In this document: positions 1 to 13,421 of the stretch, piece after piece
How the letters are laid out: each line of letters begins with the position of its first letter
Position numbering within the stretch: position 1 is the stretch's first letter
Source of the DNA: Megalobrama amblycephala
Taxonomy: Eukaryota; Chordata; Actinopteri; Cypriniformes; Xenocyprididae
Direction: 5' to 3'
Length of the DNA stretch: 64,000 nucleotides
Assembly (NCBI RefSeq): GCF_018812025.1
Contig: NC_063050.1
Coordinates: 13,728,983 to 13,792,982 of the forward strand
Notes under the pieces: generated by a model
The model's input: the letters and a program-made list of their open reading frames with translations, nothing else
Told to the model about the DNA's origin: nothing
Database searches by the model: none
Program-made: the position numbers and the translations under genes

Positions 1-80
1 GTTCTGTGAGGTGTTTGTTTGATCTCAGAGCTGAAGCCAGAGCAGCACAACCTACAGCTGTAATATCACAATTATCCAAC
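1..80 (-). CDS. Gene C LRR exon 6 (cut by window edge)
   Basis: The acceptor ctgcag lies at 78-83 (minus-strand AG just above 80) and the frame is open to the edge. It encodes the first LRR ([20 protein letters not shown]) and then reads NKHLTE where other copies read NSHLRE. It is the sixth LRR exon after the NACHT exon; more exons and the 3' end are outside the window. Confidence 0.75.
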
Positions 81-3000
81 CTGCAGAACAATAACATGCA
101 CTTTACTTTAGAGTGGTGGGTCCCCTGATGAGAACCACTGACATAAAATCCATATAAATATCAGTTGTCACTCTATATCTGTCAATAACATGTCTTAATA
201 AGATAATATTTAAATGCTTAGTTTTATGATCTGATCTGAATTTTAAAACATAATGCAATGCAATACAATGATGATTGAGAGATGAACAAATAATCTTCCT
301 CAAAAGCCTGATGATCATATTTGATACATTTGAACCTGATTCTTTAAAAAAAAAAAAAAAAATGTATGCATAATTACGTAAAACTCAGTTGCTTCAGTCC
401 AGAACATTAGCATCTTGAAATATTACTAACAATATAAAGGTTATTCTAAAGTTTACTTAATAAAAATCAATAAATATTTCACAGAAAAAAAGATATGTGA
501 ACCACGAGCTGAAGGGGAATGTTTTTACAATTATACTAAAAGACCTTTTACTTGCTAAAATACTATAAACTATCAACCAGACAACAAAAGGCAAGCAGTA
601 GATTGAGTGAAACAGGTTTTTAATCTTGTTGATAATTTATATCAAATATGACACAGAAGGAATTAAAGAGTTAAAATAACTTTATTCTTGTTTCACTTTA
701 GATTAATGTATGATCTTACGTCAATATCTCCAGTTTACAGTGAGGATCCTTCAGTCCATCAGAGAGCAGCATCAGACCTTGACCTCCTATTTTATTCTCT
801 GTCAGATCCAGTTCTCTGAGGTGTGAGTTTGATCTCAGAGCTGAAGCCAGAGCAGCACAACTTTCAGCTGTGATATCACAATACCACAACCTGCAGAACA
901 ATGACACAATCTCTCAGTTCAGCAGGAACTACACAAACCAAGAGAGACTGTGATATTAAAGCTGAAGTCCATAACTTTTGGCGCTCTAGCGGTTAATAAA
1001 CAGACCTGTATGCGTCTTGCGGAAGAACACTGTAGCCGAAGCTACTTCTCTCTGTTTATGTCTATGACACGTCACGCAGGTACTGTGCTACTCCGCAGAG
1101 GTTCCTAACAGACCGGTCTAATATAGTCTTAAACACTTATTATAGGTGTACCATAATGATTCAGGGTAAGACAAAAACACAGTTTGGAAAATTAATTCAT
1201 GTTGTACAGTCTCATTTTATAATTTTTGTACTTGCTCTAAACAATATTTTCTCTGTCTATGAAAACTATTTTATAAAATCTGGCACAAAGTATATTTTTA
1301 ATAATATATATTAGAATTTATTTGTTTTATCCAATCAAATAGATATCGATTTAATTAAAACAATTGTTTCTCATTTTTAAAAATACAAGTTAATAGAAAT
1401 GATTTGTTTTAAACAAAAATATATGGATTACCATAATGGTGACCAAACATTTTTGATAAAACATCAACATCTAAATCTGTTAATTATCAAAAAGAACTTC
1501 TGCTGAGATCTTTTGAGATTTATTGTCTTTTATTTGCAGTTGATTTCAGGCTGTGTGGTTTTAAGTCAGTTGTAGTTGTCGTGTTTAATTTCCTGAGAGT
1601 GCAAGCATAATGTTGAACCTACATTACATTGTAACATTGATTCAATGCCATTACCATTGATTTTTGGAAGACATTTCAAAATTTTTTCAACATTAATTGT
1701 GGGTTCAAATGTGATGTTGATTCAGAGCATTTAACGTTTACACATTAATACTGATTTAACATCGTTTCGATGGTGGCTTGCTATCTGGGTTGTTTTCTAA
1801 GGTCAATGTTGGCCAGCTCTTAGAAGTTAAAAATCTGACACTTGAGTACTGAAATTGTAGATGTGTGGAAGAAATGTATAGTAAGTTAACAAATATCAAT
1901 GTAATGAAAATTATTGATGTCTTTTTTATTAGATTTTGGATAAGATTATATATTAAGTAATGTTCCTTAATAGGAAACATGTTTTATTAAATCCATATCT
2001 TTTTGTTTGTTTGTTAACTTGTATTTTTAAAAATGAGAAATAATTATTTAACTAAATCTATATCTATTTGATCAGAGAAAAAAATTCTAATACATATTTC
2101 TTAAAAGAGAAAAAATTGCTTAATTAAATCTATATCTATTTGATTAGAGAAAACAAATAATTTCTAATCTCAAATGAGATTTTTTTTTTAAATAAATCTA
2201 TATCTTTTTGTTTAGATCAAAAATAGAATTTAAATTAATTGACTTTCTTAAACAAGAAAAAAGATGAACCAGGTTTTATAAAATAGTTTTCATAGACACA
2301 GAAAATATTGTTTAGGGCAAATTATTGATTTTTCATTGGCTCAAGTTATAAAATATAGATGTGAACCATTAACACTTTTTTTGTTTAATTGGATGAATGA
2401 AAACATTTTTTTCAGGTTAAATCTGTGTGGGTTTAATGTTTTTATTACTTAATTTAAATCACAATGATTTGAACAACGTAAGGAGAATAATCCCTTTAAA
2501 TAATTTGATTCCTGTTTCGATTAATATACAATCTTACATCAGTTTTTCCAGTTTACAGTGAGGATCCTTCAGTCCATCAGAGAGCAGCTTCAGACCTTTA
2601 TCTCCAATTTTATTCTCATACAGATCAAGTTCTCTGAGGTGTGAGTTTGATCTCAGAGCTGACGTCAGAGCAGCACATCCTTCAGCTGTGATATTACAAT
2701 TATCCAACCTGCAGAATTACGACACAATCTCTCAGTTCAGGAACTACTACACAATCACAAAGAGACTTGAAATATTAAATACTAAATCTGGGTTTAATGT
2801 TTTTTATTACTTTCTATTTACTTTTGCTTCATCGAGTTAATATAAATCATTTTAACAACAAGAATAATCCCTTAAAATAATTTTATTATTGTTTCAATTA
2901 AGATAAATGTATGATCTTACCTCAGTTTCTCCAGTTTACAGTGTGGATCCTTCAGTCCATCAGAGAGCAGCATCAGACCTTCATCTCCTATTTTATTCCC

Positions 3001-6000
3001 AGTTAGAACCAGTTCTCTGAGGTGTGAGTTTGATCTCAGAGCTGAAGTCAGAGCAGCAACACCTTCATCTATGATATTACATTCAAACAACCTGCAGAAC
3101 AATGACACTATCAGTTCAGCAGGAACGTTTAGGTTACTATTATAACCCCCGTTCTCTGAAGGAGGGAACGGAGACGTTACGTCGATACTGACGTAATGGG
3201 GTCTCGCTTGGGAGCCCAATCACCTCCAAGGATACAAAACAAGCCAATGGTAATTGGCCAGTGAGATTTACATGCCGGGCCACACCCCTGGCATCCGGGT
3301 ATAAATAGGGTCCGCATACTCACCTTCATTCATACTTTTGCTGAGGAGCCGAGATAGGAATCTGGCCGCTCAGCGGTGACTAAGAGCTAGTAACGTTCCC
3401 ATTCAGTCAGTCACGTTCGACGTTACGTCGATACTGACGTAATGGGGTCCAATGGAAAGCGCCATAGCAACTGAACCACTTTAAGAGTTAGGGAGGCAGA
3501 TGCTGGCAAGCCGTGGTGTGCCCAATGCAGGTGCGGCCCAGACTCATAACCCTCCAGCGCCCAGAGTAAGCCCAGGATGTCTTCCATACCAGTGGGATGG
3601 AGAGAACAGGGCGTTACAGTGGAGAAGATCGAAGCTGTTGTTCCTTACCCCCGGGGAAGAGTGCTTTGGGACTCAATTCCCACGTTTTTCAGCCATGACC
3701 AAAACGCCAGGAAAGCTCTCCACAAGGAGGGGAAAGCTACGGAGACCACACCCTGCCCGAAGGGAGGTAACGTGTGGAAAACACATATGGACTGGTCTGA
3801 GGACAGTAACGCATATGGAAGATCTCTGATGTAGGTCCTACCTTCCGGGAGGAGCTCTAGCACTCAGAGACAGGGCAGAGCAGAGCAGAGCCGCCTAGGG
3901 AAAGACACGGGTTCACCATCAGGGAAACCGTACCATGGACAAACACATACGGGATTACCTGCGGGGAATCACAACATATGGGCATCTAGCCTAGTACAAG
4001 GGCAGACCAACCGGGCATACACGCGTCTGGCTGCCGCAGAATGCAGGAGGAACTCCACAGGGTTCACCATGTGGGGAACTGAACTGAGGAGCAGAAAAAG
4101 TGCTCGCATTCCCTCATCCGAGGGAAATGGCACAGCAAGCGAACACCCGTGGCTACCTACATGTAGACAGCACACGGGAGGACACTGGTTCCACTCGGAG
4201 ATTGTAATATCTCGTGAATGTGCTCAGTGTCGCCCAGCCTGCAGCTCTGCAGATGTCTGCAACAGAGGCGCCGTGCGCTAACGCCCAGGAAGAAGCAACA
4301 GCCCGAGTGGAGTGAGCTTGCAACCCGAGGGGGCACAGCTCGCCTTGGGACTGGTACACCAAGGCGATGGCATCCACTATCCAGTGGGCCAACCTTTGTT
4401 TGGAGACAGCCTTTCCCTTCTGCTGTCCTCCAAAACAGACAAAGAGCTGCTCAGAGCTTCTGAAGCTCTGCGTGCGGTCCACGTAAACGCGCAGAGCACG
4501 AACGGAACACAGCAATGCTAGGGCTGGGTCTGCCTCCTCCGGGGGCAGCACTTGCAAGTTCACCACCTGGTCCCGAAAGGGAGTGGTGGGAACTTTGGGC
4601 ACATATCCAGGTCCCCAACCCTTTTGAAGGAGGCGAACGCAGTCGGGAGCACTGTCTTCAAAGACAGATGTTTTAGCTCAACTGACTCAAGGGGCTCGAA
4701 GGGAGCCCTCCATAGGCCCATCAGGGCGACAGAGAGGTCCCAAGAGGGAATGAGCCGAGGCCTAGGGGGATTTAACCTTCTGGCACCTCTGAGGAACCTG
4801 ATGATCAGGTCGTGCTTTCCTAGTGACTTGCCATCGACCACATCGTGATGTGCTGCGATGGTGGCCACATACACTTTCAAGGTGGAGGGGAACAGCCTCC
4901 GCTCCAAACCCTCTTGAAGGAAGGAACGCACGGCACTGACCGGGCATTTCCGGGGGTCACCACTCAGCGAACAGACTCCACTTCATGGCATAAGCGCGCC
5001 TCGTAGAGGGGGCTCTAACCGAAGTGATAGTGTCAACTACCGCGGGAGGTAGGCCACTTAAGTCTTCCGCGTCCCGTCCAGAGACCACACGTCGAGGATA
5101 CACAGGTCGGGACGCGGGTGCCATAAGGAGCATAAGTTCTGGGAACCAGGTCCGGTTGGGCCAGTATGGCGCAACTAACAAGACCTGCTCCTCGTCCTCC
5201 CTGACCTTGCACAGTTTCTGTATGAGAAGGCTCACTGGGGGAAACGCATATTTGCGTAGGCCCCGGGGCCAGCTGTGTGCCAGTGCATCCGTGCCAAAAG
5301 TCCCCTCGGTCAGGGAGTAAAACAACTGGCAGTGAACAGATTCCTGAGAGGCAAACAGGTCTACCTGTGCCTCCCAGAATCGGCTCCAGATCAGCTGGAC
5401 CACCTGGGGGTGGAGTCTCCACTTTCCCGGGAGCATGAGCTGTCGTGAGAGTGTGTCGGCCACACGATTGAGCTCGCCCGGGATGTAAGTGGAGCCAGTG
5501 ACTCCAAAGGAGGAGATGGCGGGCGAATTGTGACATGCGACGGGAGCGTAGACCACCCTGGTGGTTGATGTACGCTACGGTCGATGTGTTGTCCGTCCGG
5601 CGCAGGGCAAGGAGTACTGCTAGCAACTCGAGGCAGTTGATGTGCCAGTGGCGTTGGGGTCCTGTCCAGGAGCCCGACGCCGACTGACCACCGCATATGG
5701 CACCCCAGCCAGTGGTGGAGGCATCTGTTGTGACAACAACATGCCTGGACACTTGTACTAGGGGCACTCCGGCCCGTAGAAAAGCAAAGTCCAACCACAG
5801 GCTGAATGTTCGGCGACAACTCTGTGTGATGTCCACACGGAGTGAGCCATGGTGCCATTCCCACCTTGGGACTCGGCTGTGAAGCCAGTGCTGAAGCGGT
5901 CTCATATGAAGCAATCCAAGCGGCGTGACCGTATGCCATATGCCCCAGGAGCCTCTGAAATTGTTTCAGTGGGACCGCTGTTTTCCGCGAGAACGAGTTC

Positions 6001-9000
6001 AGGCAGTTCAGCACCGACTGTGCACGCTCGTTGGTGAGACGTGCTGTCATGTTGACCGAGTTCAGCCCCACATCGAGAAAAGAGATGCTCTGCAGCCCCA
6101 ACTGGCTGAGGTGACTGAGCACCAGTCTCGTAAGACTGAGCAGTGTGGAGCACTGTGGCCCAACTCGGGAGGCAGTGCGTCCCGAAGTCGAGGCCGTGAG
6201 TGGGGTGCACTCACGTGGCTCCAAATGTCCTGAGATGGACGGGGCAGGGTGGCGTGGGTGCAAAGACCCTGCCCGTGGCGAAGGAAGGTGTGGCTGAGAG
6301 TGAGGAAGCGGTGCGTCGCCCATTAACAGCACAGGATTCTCCCCCAGGCCCTTTCCCAGGGCAAGGAGCGGTGCGGTCACCATCTCCTGCAGAGCAGGTT
6401 CCGATCTCCTGGAAGCCTGAGCCGCAGGGGGACGCCCTCGGCGAGGAGCAGGTGGAGGCACAGCCCGCCGCGGATTGGTGGCAACATCACGCGGGGGCAG
6501 GATGTGTTTAATGGCCTCCGTCTGCTTTTGCACTGCCGAGAACTGCTGAGCGAAGTCCTCGACAGTGTCGCTGAAGAGGCCGGCCTGCGAAATGGGGGCG
6601 TCGAGAAAGCGAACTTTCTGTCCAGCGGCAGAGTAAGCCTTGGACGGGAGGCGCGGACGATTCCGCCAGGTGGCCGCAATCGCACGTTCCACCTGTGGGA
6701 TGTCCACGTATCCGTTGGCGGCCCGCTATCGAGGGTAGTGAGAGTGGAGTAGGCAGATGAACGAAGTCTGGCAGTGTGAGGTGCCATCCACCTCTTCTGA
6801 AGCTTCTGGGGAGCTTCTGGAGCCTGATGCCCGCGGCGGCCCGGGCAAGCATTGCCATCAATTCCGAATCACATTCCGCCTGGAGCTCCAGGAAGAAAGG
6901 CACTGGGGCGGGACGTGGCTGAGCACCATGGCCCGAACCCAGAAACCAATCATCCAACCGCGAGCGCGGCAGCCCGGGCAAGCATATCCATCAATTCCGA
7001 ATCAGATTCCGCCTGAGCAACGACCCCGGAGGGCGGAAGCTCGGCGTCCTTGTACTCAGAATCCATCAGCCCACTCCCCGATGCAGCGATAGACATCTGA
7101 TCCTCCTCCGGAGCGCCGAAAGTGACGCGGGGAACCTCCGTAGAGGATCCCGCGGCAGCCGGCAACTCGACGACACATGGCGTTGCGGAGGAGTGGAAGG
7201 TTCGTGGGGGCGGCCTGACGAAGAAGCTCCCACTGTAACCCTCAGATCTCCCAGAGTGCTAACCAGACTGGCAGCCTTTACAGCTGCGGGTGACTGGGTA
7301 GCAGCAGAGGGGACTCGTGCCTCCGTGTTAAAGAAGAGTCGCGATCTCAATGCCAACATGGACATGCCCTCGCAATTAGGGCATGTACCATCCACAAGCG
7401 CTGACTCAGCATGCTATTTACCCAGACATGTGAGACAGCGATTGTGGCTGTCAGAGGAGATCAGGAAACGACTGCATCCAGAAACACATGGATGAAAAGA
7501 CATCTTGAAAAGGACGCTGATTGCCCGTGCTTGCTCTTTTAGAATCCCCACCAGCTGAAGCACACAGGGATGAGTGTTGCACCGTCTTGTTGGCAGCGCG
7601 CTGTCACACCCACCGCTGAGTGTGCCTTCCCACCAGCCGGAGAGATCCGAGCCACCGGAACAAAACAGGAAAAGCAATTAAAATTGCTGTTGATAGGAAC
7701 TTGTCCTAAGCAATTAAAATTGCTTTTTTGCGCTCTCAATATGAAATTCACTCTTTAGAGGTGAAAGGAAGATCCGAACCGATCAGCTCCGAAGCAAAAG
7801 TATGAATGAAGATGAGTATGCCGGCCCTATTTATACCTGGATGCCGGGGGTGTGGCCCGGCATGTAAATCTCACTGGCCAATTCCAATTGGCTTGTTTTG
7901 TCTCCTTGGAGGTGATTGGGCTCCCAAGCGAGACCCCATTACGTCAGTATCGACGTAATGTCGAACGTGACTGACTGAATGGGAACTGTCACACCACGGT
8001 CTGTCCAGCAGAGAGCACAAGACCTTGCACAACTTCCTCCTGATTTCCTGTTCATTATTAGCTCAATGATATCACCTGTGCCAGGCTTGTTAGTGTGTGT
8101 GTGGGTATATATAAGTCTTGCATTTGTTTGTATCTTTGCTCAGTCTTGAAGTTCTTTCGACAGATCTTTTGACCCATGTTAGGATTACTTTGAGAGACTT
8201 TTTACTCAGATCTATGACCTGCTTGTTTAGAAACTTTGCTTTATGTCATTGGACATTTTTGCCTGCATCAAGTCCTTGTGTATCTGTACCTTCTTCAGCC
8301 CTGCTTTTGATGCTTGATTTTTATGTTTTTTCAAGAAGGACAGGTCTGTTTGTTTTTCTCCAGTCCTGCCTCTTTTGATACTCTGACAGGCTGTGATATT
8401 AAATACTAAATCTGTGTGAGTTTACTTTTTTATTTACCTTTTGTTTATTTTTGCTTTATTTTGTGTTAAGGTAAATCAATATTATTCAAACAGCACAAGG
8501 TGAATAATTCCTTAAAATAATTTGATTCTGGTCTCAGTTAAGATTAATGTATGATCTTACGTCAGTTTCTCCAGTTTACACTGAGGATCCTTCAGTCCAT
8601 CAGAGAGCAGTGTCAGACCTTTATCTCCTATTTTATTTCCAGACAGATCCAGTTCTCTGAGGTGTGAGTTTGATCTCAGAGCTGAAGTCAGAGCAGCACA
8701 ACCTTCAGCTGTGATATTACAATCCCTCAACCTGCAGAACAATGACACAATCTCTCAGCTCAGCAAGAACTACACAACCACAGAGAGACTGATATATTAA
8801 ATCAGGGGTCTCCAAACTAAGTCCTGGAGGGCCACTGTCCTGCAGAGTTTAGCTCCAACTTTCCTAAACACATCTGCCTGGAAGTTTCTAGTATGCCTAA
8901 TTAGACCTTGATTATCTGGATTAGTGTGTTTAGTTCGGGGTTGGACAGTGGCTCCCCAGGACCGAGTTTGGAGACTCCTATGTTAAATTCTAAATATGTG

Positions 9001-12000
9001 TGGGTTTCATTCACTTATGCATGAATTGCATACACATGAATTTGTGCACTTAAAAAAACAAAACAAAAAAGTGTGTCCAAACTTAAGGTTTATGTATTTG
9101 AATTGCATATAAATTTCCATCCATTTGGATTACATAGTTTTAACATAAACTAATTAATAAACTGAATGTGATTCATATTTGTAAGTCATGCATAAATGAA
9201 ACAGGTAAGATTTATGTAATTGTATTAATAAACTGAATGTGATTCATATTTGTCAGTCATTCATAAATGAATAGCGTACGCAATTATTAGTGAATGAGCA
9301 CCAATGTTTATATATACATTTTGTTTATTTTTGCTTTATTGTGTGTTAATGTTAATCACTATGATTTGAACTTAAAGGAAAATAATCTTTTAAAATAATT
9401 TGATTCTTGTTTGAATTAAGATTAATGTATGATCTTACGTCAGTTTCTCCAGTTTACAGTGAGGATCCTTCAGTTCATCAGAGAGCAGCATCAGACCTCC
9501 ATCTCCTATTTTATTCAATGACAGATTCAGTTCTCTGAGGTGTGAGTTTGATCTCAGAGCTGAAGCCAGAGCAGCGCAACCTTCAGCTGTGATATTACAA
9601 TCAAACAACCTGCAGAACAACGACACCATCTCTCAGTTCAAAAGAAACTACACAACCACAGAGAGACTGAGATATTAAATACTAAATCTGTGTGGGTTTA
9701 ATGTTTTTATTACTTTCTGTTTACTTTTGCTTTAATGTGTGTTAATTTAAATTATGATCTAAAAAAAATAGATTTTGTATACTGTTCCAAGTATGACTTT
9801 TTTAAAAACAAATCAGGCTAAATTAATATTACCATTTACCACAAAGAAAAGAGAAGCACATCACTATAACACACATACACACACACGATTGAATCTGATG
9901 ATTGATCTCAGACTTACTCTGCTAATCTGGAGGCTTCAACTACAGGCAAGAGCTTCTGAAGTACTTCATCTGGTGACGTGTGGTTTTGGCCTTGACTGAT
10001 GCTTATGTATTTCTTTAACTTAAACTCATCCAAATTCTCTGAGGTTAATAAAACAAAGACAACGGCTGACCACTGTGTTGAGGACAATCTGGTGCCTGAA
10101 AGACCTCCAGATCTAAGACACTCCTGGATTTCATTTACAAGAGAATCATCACCCAGTTCATTTAAAGAGTGGAACAGATTGATGGATTTCTCTGGAGAGG
10201 AATTCATTCTTATTCTCATTTTAATGTACTCAATCGATTTCTCTTCATTGTATAAGAAGTTTCTAACATGTGCCAGAAGGGTTTTCAGGAGTGTCTGATT
10301 GGACTCCAGCGAAAGACCCAGAATAAACCGCAGGAAAAGGTCCAGATGTCCATTCTTACTCTGCAGAGCCTTGTCCACGGCTCTCTGATGCAGGTCAGAT
10401 ATTGTGTGACACGTGAACTCATGTGAATGTTTTGAGCTGAGGCTTTCATTGAGCACATCCCTCTTGTCCAACAGGAATGAAAGCAGCACATAAAGAGCTG
10501 CTAGATGCTCCTGAATGCTCAGATGAACAAAGCAGAAGACTTTCCCCTGATACAAGCCCAACTCCTCTCTGAAGATCTGAGTGCACAGTCCTGAATACAC
10601 TGATGCTTCTGTCTCATCAATGCCACACTCTCTCAGGTCTTCCTCATAGAAGATCAGGTTGCCTTTCACAAGCTGCAGGAAAGCCAGTTTACCCAGTTTG
10701 AGGATCATGTCTTCATCCTTCACTTTCTTCTCATAGTCCTTTTCATGTTTGATGTTGGTCTGAATGATCAGGAAGTGTGTGTACATTTGAGTGAGAGTCT
10801 TGGGAATCTCTCCACTCTCTGCTGCGCTCAACATCTTCTCTAGAACAGTGGCTGAGATCCAGCAGAACACTGGGATATGACACATGATGAAGAGGCTCCT
10901 TGAGCACTTCAGGTGTGAGAGGATTTTATCAGCCAGACTCTTTTTACTTATTCTCTTCCTGAAGTATTCCTCCTTCTGTGGCTCATTGAAGCCTCGTACC
11001 TCTGTCACTCGATGGACACACTCAGACGGGATAAGATCAGCTGCTGCAGGTCTGGAGGTGATCCAGATGAGAGCAGAGGGAAGCAGATTCCCCGCAATGA
11101 GGTTCGTCAGCAGCATGTCCACTGAGGCTGATTCAGAAATATTACACAATTTCACACTGAAGTCCAGAGACAGACGACACTCATCCAGACCATCAAAAAC
11201 AAAGACAACTTTATATTCACCACTGAACGGTTTCATTTCTTTTGTTTCAGGGAAAAAGACATGAAGAAGATCTGAAAGTTTGAGTTTTTCATCCTTCATC
11301 AAGTTGAGCTCTCTGAAAGGAAGTGGAAATATGAGTTGGACGTCCTGATTCTCTTTCCCTTCAGCCCAGTCCAGGGTAAACTTCTGCACAGAGACTGTTT
11401 TTCCAATGCCAGCGACTCCCTTTGTCAGCACAGTTCTGATGGATTTGTCTTGTCCAGGTAAAGGTCTGAAGATGTCAGTGCATTTGATCGGTGTGTCCTC
11501 TGTTGCTGCTCTGCTGGAGTGAGTCTCAATCTGTCTCACCTCATGCTCATTATTGGTCTCTCCACAATCACTCTCTGTGATGTAGAGTTCGGTGTAGATC
11601 TCATTCAGCAGTGTTGGGTTTCCCTGCTTTGCTGTTCCCTCATATAGACACTGAAACTTCTTCTTCAAACTTGATCTAAATGTCTTAAGGGCTTCATCAT
11701 GTTGATGGTCACTGCGGTAAGATTAAAAAAAAAAGTTCAAATATAGCTGCGAGCAGCGATGGCGGGCCCAAGCCCGGTGGCACCGCCACCCCGGTGGCTT
11801 CAGGGCAACTGTGCACAGCGGGCAATAGGCACTTAAAACGGTTAAACATCAAAGGACTATGTCAAATTCACTCCACATTTACTGCACTACAAGGTGCCAC
11901 TATAGAGCCCCTCCTCCCTGCCCATTTTCAAAGGATTACATGTGCCAAGTTTTAACATTATTCTGATGAATTTTGAAGCAAATCAGGTAAAAATAAGAGG

Positions 12001-13387
12001 GTGATCTCAATGTATGCTGAAAGTGACACATTTTCTGCTTCCAGTTGGTGGCGCTATGACTTTGAATCACAATAGTCACATCCATGTGATCAGCCTTGTA
12101 CAACGAAGACTAAGCCGAAGTTTCATCAAAATCAATTAATGTATGCAGAAGTTATAACACTTTGTTTCCCTTTTCTTGCCATAAATTCGTTGCCTCGCCA
12201 CGGCCAAACCGTTTGAGATATCCAAAATCCGTTTGCAATTAAACAACTTCAATGTGTTAGCAACAAGTTAAAAAAAGCTTGGTGTAAATTGGATAAACCC
12301 TGTAGGAGTAGTAGTATAAAATTCATAGCCTGTTTTTTCAAAAAATTAACATTCAAACCAAAATAGCTGACTTCCTGTTGGTCGGAGCTAATGAATGTAA
12401 ATTAGAAAATTGTCCGGCTTGATGAGAACAATATGTGTACCAAGTTTGGTGACTGTAGGAAAAACAAACCCCCCCACTTTTGTCAAAAGGTGGCGCTACT
12501 GAGCCCCTCCACCACGCCCATTTCTATGGCTTTGTCCATGTCTACTGGTTGACAATATTGATGTGTGTGTCGAGTTTCATGCAATTTGAAGCATGTTAAG
12601 AGCCTCAAAAACACTCAAGAATATTATTACAGTTTGACCTGTTGCCATGGCAACAATATTTCAAATATCAAAAATCCTGTCATAGGTCTACATCTGCTGT
12701 GTATTGACATTACACTGATGAAGTTTGAAGCAAATCAGGTAAAAATAAGAGGGTGATCTCAAAACATTTCAAAAAGTGATACACTTCCTGCTGCCAGTTG
12801 GTGGCGCTATAACTTTGACTCACAATAGTCACATACATGTGATCAGACTCCTATAACGAACACACTTGTGAAGTTTCATAAAGATCAATATATGTATGCA
12901 GACGTTATAACACATTTCCTGTTTCCTTTTTCTCGCCATAAATTCGTTGCCTCGCCACGGACAAACCGTTCGAGATATCAAAAATCCCCTGGCAATTTTT
13001 AATCATCAGTGTCTTGACTTCATGCTGACCGAGTTTGGTGGCGATCGGATTAATCGTCTAGGAGGAGTATATCAAATTCCAGAGCATGCGTTTTTCAAAC
13101 AACCCTTAATAGCTGACTTCCTGTTGGCGTGACGTTTAACTTAGAGCACGAAAGTTGTTCGGCCCGATGAGGTCTATATGTGTACCGAGTTTCAGACTAA
13201 TACGTGCAAGCGTGTTTAATATATGGACCAAATTTTCAGACCTTTTTCAAGGGGGCGCTGTTGAGCCCCCCTGCCACGCCCGGGTACCAGCTTCTGCCCG
13301 GCCCTGTTGGCCGCGGATTCCAATGTGTGTGCCAATTTTCAAGAGTTTTTGAGCATGTTAAGGCCCCCAAAAAGCCCCGGAAGACGG

Positions 13388-13421
<34 letters not shown>

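Larger units (their letters stand above)
3130..7986 (-). mobile_element. DIRS-type tyrosine-recombinase retrotransposon (RT core deleted)
   Basis: A 4.86-kb element inserted in a gene C LRR intron, coding strand minus. The hallmarks of DIRS are all visible: inverted terminal repeats (about 3173-3343 and 7793-7964, sharing acgtcgatactgacgtaatg and a TATA box, tataaata in minus sense near 7835), an internal complementary region at about 3390-3460 that joins copies of both termini, and in coding order a gag-like region, an RNase H region and a tyrosine recombinase. No YxDD reverse-transcriptase palm is present: the gag-like region runs almost directly into the RT thumb/RNase H connection near 6100-6200, so an internal deletion is inferred. 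Several frameshifts break the ORFs. DIRS elements insert without making target duplications, and none is seen. Confidence 0.88.

Noticed and set aside
3500..7092. Several plus-strand ORFs (for example 3500-3829, 6200-6511, 6757-7092)
   Set aside because: Antisense shadows of the GC-rich DIRS coding region on the minus strand.
7987..8388. Complete solo LTR with target duplication
   Set aside because: TG...CA ends and a promoter-like box are present but no matching flanking duplication; kept only as an LTR-like fragment.
10884..11264. 126-codon plus-strand ORF
   Set aside because: Antisense of the NACHT exon; a similar shadow is present over gene B at 48458-48820.
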